Shown: positions 5,354 to 8,322 of the stretch, one piece after another
How positions within the stretch are numbered: position 1 is the stretch's first letter
Layout of the letters: each line of letters starts with the position of its first letter
Source: Opitutaceae bacterium
Lineage (GTDB): Bacteria > Verrucomicrobiota > Verrucomicrobiia > Opitutales > Opitutaceae
Reading direction: 5' to 3'
Length of the DNA: 8,322 nucleotides
NCBI GenBank assembly: GCA_005786775.1
Contig: SYDD01000195.1
Location: 1 to 8,322, forward strand
Program-made: the position numbers and the translations under genes
The notes under the pieces: model-generated
What the model was told of the DNA's origin: nothing
Seen by the model: the letters and a program-made list of their open reading frames with translations, nothing else
Database searches by the model: none

Positions 5354-7219
5354 ATGCCCGTCATCAAGCCCAGCTGCGTGCGCGACCTAAAGCAGCGCGT
5401 GAACTTGGCGGACGTCGTGGGGCGGGTGGCCGGGTTGCGCAAGGCGGGGGGCACCCGGCTGAAGGGCCTCTGTCCCTTTCACCAAGAGAAGACGCCCTCG
5501 TTCCACGTGGATTCGGACAAAGGCTTCTATAAATGTTTCGGCTGCGGCAAAGCGGGCGACGCGATCACGTTCGTGCGCGAGACGGAGCAGCTCAATTTCA
5601 CCGAAGCCGTGGAAGCACTGGGTAAGCGCTTCGGTATCGTGATCGAGTACGAGGAAGGCAGCGGCGGCCCGACCCGGGAGGAGCGCTCTCTGCGGCAGGA
5701 GCTCTTTGACCTGCACGACGCGGCCGCCGACCATCTCCACCAAGCGCTGCTGGCGACGGATGATACGGGCGACTACTTCCGGCGCTACTGGACGGAGGAG
5801 CGGCGCTTCAGCCTCGATTTGGCGCGGGAGTTTAAGATCGGCGCGGTGGACGCGGCCGGCGGCGGCTTGGGCGGGGCGCTGCTGCGCCGCAAGTACTCCG
5901 AGGAGGCGCTGCGGCGCTGCGGGCTGTTCTTCATCCATGAGCAAGCGCTGATGACCCCGGCGGCCCTGCGGCCACGGTTCCGCGGGCGCCTGATGATCCC
6001 GATCCGGGACCATCAGGGGCGGGTGGTGGCGTTCACGGCGCGCCAGACCGCACGGACCCCGGAGGACGATCCGGCGCGGGAGGCCAAGTACGTCAATTCC
6101 CCGGAGACGCCGATCTTCACCAAGGGCCAGCTGCTCTTCAATCTGGACCGCGCCCGGACGGTCGTCGGCGACGGGCGGCCCTTCGTCTTGGTCGAGGGCC
6201 AGCTCGACGCGCTGCGCTGCTGGAGCGTGGGCCTGCGGACCGCGATCGCCCCGCAGGGCACCTCGATCACGGAGGGCCAGCTGGCCCTGTTGCGGCGCTA
6301 CCATCCGCAGGTCGAATGCCTCTTTGATCGCGACGCGGCGGGCCACAAGGCCGCGCAGCGCCTGCTGCCGCTGGCCCTGCAGGCGGGAATCGAAGTGCGC
6401 TTCCTGCAGCCGGCAGGGGATGGAAAGATGGACCCGGACCTGCTGTTCCTGAACGAGGGCCTAGCGGCCTACGAGCGGCTGCGCGCGGGGGCCTTGAGCG
6501 CGATGGCGTTCGCAGCGGCGAGCATCTTGCCCCATCCCGAGCGGGCGGGCGCGGAGGAGCGGGGCCGCGCGGCGCAGGCCGTGGCGGAGATCATCGGGCA
6601 CAGCGGGGGCGAGGCCGTGCGCGCCGCGCTGGCGCAAGAGGCCGCCGGCGCCCTCGGGCTGCTGCCGCGCGTAATGCAGCAGGAGGTGGCGGCCCAGGAA
6701 TCCCGCCTGCGGCGCCCGGAGCCACCGCGGTCCGCCCCGGACGTGTCCCCGTCCGCCGCCGCCCCGCGCGCCGATCCCCTCACGGCCGAACGCGACCTGC
6801 TGGCCCTCTGCCTTCACCACGAAGAACTCGGCCCCGCGGTCGGCCACGCCCTGCAGCCCGGTTGGGTCGACACGGGCCATACCGCAGGCCGCCTGCTGAA
6901 CCGCTTCCTCGGGGAGTTTGAACAAGGTTCTTGGCCTGGCCGGGACCATTTAGACCAGTTGCTGGAGGACGAAGCGGAACGCGCCTTGGTAGCTTCCCTG
7001 CGCTTCGAGCCGCCGCGGGTGGACGACCCGGCACGCGTGGCGCAGGCCGGCCTCGCGCGCCTCCGTTCGCGGGCCTTGGAACCCCGCCTTCGCCAAATAG
7101 AACTTGCTTTGGCCAACCCCGGTGCGGAACGTGAATCTGCGTCTCTTTCACTCTTGCAAGAACGCTCCGCCCTGCAACGCCAGCTACGCCAACCCGTGAT
7201 TCTCGCGCCGCCGGCCTGA
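5354..7219 (+). CDS. dnaG: DNA primase DnaG
   Basis: Primase that lays RNA primers at the replication fork and is recruited by DnaB helicase. The 621 residues are within the family range (E. coli 581). The N-terminal CHC2 zinc domain has Cys40-x2-His43 and Cys61-x2-Cys64 in a typical KGLCPFH...YKCFGCG setting. The RNA polymerase core (about 110-375) includes the YVNSPETPIFTKG region (246-258) and the Toprim metal site: Glu281 in VEG, Asp285, Asp325/Asp327 in LFDRDAAG, and Asp360/Asp362 in KMDPD. A Pro/Ala/Arg-rich linker at about 452-475 leads to a C-terminal helical, helicase-binding domain (476-615). The central Toprim motif reads Asp-Arg-Asp where the usual form is Asp-Gly-Asp. The start at 5354 is set by the conserved N-terminus; GGAG at 5337-5340 is 13 bases away, too far for a strong ribosome site. 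rpoD follows after 37 bases, as in the macromolecular synthesis operon. Confidence 0.98.
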   Translation: MPVIKPSCVRDLKQRVNLADVVGRVAGLRKAGGTRLKGLCPFHQEKTPSFHVDSDKGFYKCFGCGKAGDAITFVRETEQLNFTEAVEALGKRFGIVIEYEEGSGGPTREERSLRQELFDLHDAAADHLHQALLATDDTGDYFRRYWTEERRFSLDLAREFKIGAVDAAGGGLGGALLRRKYSEEALRRCGLFFIHEQALMTPAALRPRFRGRLMIPIRDHQGRVVAFTARQTARTPEDDPAREAKYVNSPETPIFTKGQLLFNLDRARTVVGDGRPFVLVEGQLDALRCWSVGLRTAIAPQGTSITEGQLALLRRYHPQVECLFDRDAAGHKAAQRLLPLALQAGIEVRFLQPAGDGKMDPDLLFLNEGLAAYERLRAGALSAMAFAAASILPHPERAGAEERGRAAQAVAEIIGHSGGEAVRAALAQEAAGALGLLPRVMQQEVAAQESRLRRPEPPRSAPDVSPSAAAPRADPLTAERDLLALCLHHEELGPAVGHALQPGWVDTGHTAGRLLNRFLGEFEQGSWPGRDHLDQLLEDEAERALVASLRFEPPRVDDPARVAQAGLARLRSRALEPRLRQIELALANPGAERESASLSLLQERSALQRQLRQPVILAPPA

Positions 7220-7256
7220 GCCGACCGCCGCCGGATGCTTCCAACGCCCTTCTCCC

Positions 7257-8322
7257 ATGCCGCGCAAGACCAAGTCCACCGCCGCCGATACCGCTCCCGC
7301 CGAAGCGGTCGAGAACGCCCTGGCTAAGTTGCCCGCACCCGCGGAAGGCGCGGAGGGCGCCACCGAGGCGATCCCCGCCGGCGGTATCAACGACAAGATC
7401 CGCCACCTGATTCGCCTCTCGAAGGAGCAGGGTTACCTGACCTTTGACGACATCAACGAGGCGCTGCCGGAGTCGGTCGAGAACCAGGAGGAGATCGATA
7501 ACGTCTTGTCGATCCTCCAGAACCTCGAGATCGAGATTCTCGAGCCGGACCAGGTCGAGGATTACAAACAGCGGATGGAGGAAGCAGAGGAAGAGCAGTC
7601 ACGCTCCTCGCAGAACGACATCCTCGACGATCCCGTCCGGATGTACCTGAAGCAGATGGGTCAGGTGCCCCTGCTGACGCGCGAGCAGGAGGTCGAAATT
7701 TCCAAACGGATCGAGACGGCCGAGCTGAGGGCGCAGGAGGCGCTCTTCCAGGCGTCCGCGATCGGCGGCTACATCGCCGGACTCGGCGCGAAGCTTATCA
7801 ACCGCGAGGAACGCTTCGATCGCCTAGTGATCGACAAGAAAATCGAGTCGCGCGAGGCTTACTTCAAGTCCCTGCCCAAGATGGTGGAGAACACCAGCAC
7901 GGCGGAGGCTTCGGTGGCCGAGGGCTGGGAGGAATACCTGAAGGCCCGCGGTGAGGCAGAGCGAAAGAAAGTACTCGCCAAGGTACGCAAGCGGGAGACG
8001 ACCCTGCGGTCAGGCTTTGGTAAGTTTTACTTTAAGCTCAAAGTATACGAGGAGTACTTGGAGCAGCTGCGTCCCACCCTTGAAGAGATCGAGTCCCTTA
8101 AGGCGCAGCTCGAGCGGGCACGTAATCCCAAGACCAAGCGCGACGCCGCCCTCGACCCCAAGCCTGTTCACGCCCGCTTACGCCAGATCGAGGCCCAGCA
8201 GCGCATCGCCCCGGACGACCTGCTCGCGGTGGTCAACCAGACGTTCGTCCACGTGCGTGAGGCCCACAAAGCGAAGACCGAGATGGTCGAAGCCAACCTG
8301 CGCTTGGTTATCTCGATCGCCA
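7257..8322 (+). CDS. rpoD: RNA polymerase housekeeping sigma factor RpoD/SigA (3' part outside window)
   Basis: First 355 residues of the primary sigma-70 factor, open to the window end; the DNA-binding regions 2.3-4.2 are not included. A basic, Ala/Pro-rich start (1-42) leads into region 1.1 (about 43-105), with NDKIRHLIRLSKEQGYLTFD at 45-64. Region 1.2 is clear: DDPVRMYLKQMGQVPLLTREQEVEISKRIE (begins 124, ends 153). A non-conserved region of about 180 residues follows (154-335), charged and helix-forming, with a probable coiled coil around 265-315; E. coli RpoD also carries a long insert here. AKTEMVEANLRLVISIA (339-355) is the beginning of region 2.1 and confirms a group 1 sigma. The ATG at 7257 is preceded by CTTCTCCC, with no Shine-Dalgarno. 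Co-directional with dnaG at a 37-base gap with no hairpin between them, so the two are probably co-transcribed. Confidence 0.97.
   Translation, partial: MPRKTKSTAADTAPAEAVENALAKLPAPAEGAEGATEAIPAGGINDKIRHLIRLSKEQGYLTFDDINEALPESVENQEEIDNVLSILQNLEIEILEPDQVEDYKQRMEEAEEEQSRSSQNDILDDPVRMYLKQMGQVPLLTREQEVEISKRIETAELRAQEALFQASAIGGYIAGLGAKLINREERFDRLVIDKKIESREAYFKSLPKMVENTSTAEASVAEGWEEYLKARGEAERKKVLAKVRKRETTLRSGFGKFYFKLKVYEEYLEQLRPTLEEIESLKAQLERARNPKTKRDAALDPKPVHARLRQIEAQQRIAPDDLLAVVNQTFVHVREAHKAKTEMVEANLRLVISIA

Noticed and set aside
5387..6346. Minus-strand open frame of 319 codons opposite dnaG
   Set aside because: Complete overlap with the unmistakable primase zinc and Toprim domains; its composition is typical of an antisense frame.
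7220..7256. Possible terminator or promoter between dnaG and rpoD
   Set aside because: The 37 bases contain no stem-loop with a T-tract and no -35/-10 pair, so co-transcription is the simpler reading.
1..8322. CRISPR array, tRNA/rRNA gene, insertion sequence, phage or defence system
   Set aside because: No regularly spaced repeats, cloverleaf, rRNA-like stretch, transposase or phage protein was seen on either strand. The coding content is mostly core genes.

Overview
The window is GC-rich and gene-dense, with seven intact or nearly intact bacterial genes plus two cut by its edges. Protein style suggests a Verrucomicrobiota bacterium, most likely near Opitutaceae. The pointers are the combination of an FHS-like MFS sugar transporter, a PTS-EIIA/diadenylate cyclase fusion, a stand-alone nuoA, and the dnaG-rpoD pair with Ala/Pro-rich linkers. 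This placement is inferred from the flavour of the proteins and not from any marker comparison.

Layout. Bases 1-5182 are all minus-strand genes and 5354-8322 are plus-strand genes, with a 171-base divergent intergenic region (5183-5353). In transcription order the minus-strand cluster is: an exported DUF362-like protein (5182-4154), nuoA (4100-3726), a three-domain PTS EIIA / pyruvate-kinase-C-like / diadenylate cyclase protein (3696-2350), a YhcH/YjgK/YiaL-family protein (2302-1805) and rlmJ (1777-908). The gaps are 53, 29, 47 and 27 bases, so these five genes can be one transcription unit. After a 238-base gap with hairpins and short direct repeats comes an MFS transporter (669 to beyond base 1). 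On the plus strand are dnaG (5354-7219) and, 37 bases later, rpoD (7257 to beyond the window end), which is the core of the macromolecular synthesis operon without rpsU directly in front.

How it works together. The plus-strand unit supplies primase and the housekeeping sigma factor. The minus-strand unit is a mixed one: respiration (complex I subunit A), ribosome modification (RlmJ), sugar handling (YhcH, and perhaps the MFS) and second-messenger synthesis. The most interesting gene is the fusion at 2350-3696. Its architecture suggests that c-di-AMP synthesis is controlled by a PTS-type phosphorylation signal and perhaps by a small metabolite bound to the middle domain. Its ATP-binding RHR motif reads RHA. 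Most starts lack a Shine-Dalgarno sequence and are instead preceded by C/T-rich stretches.
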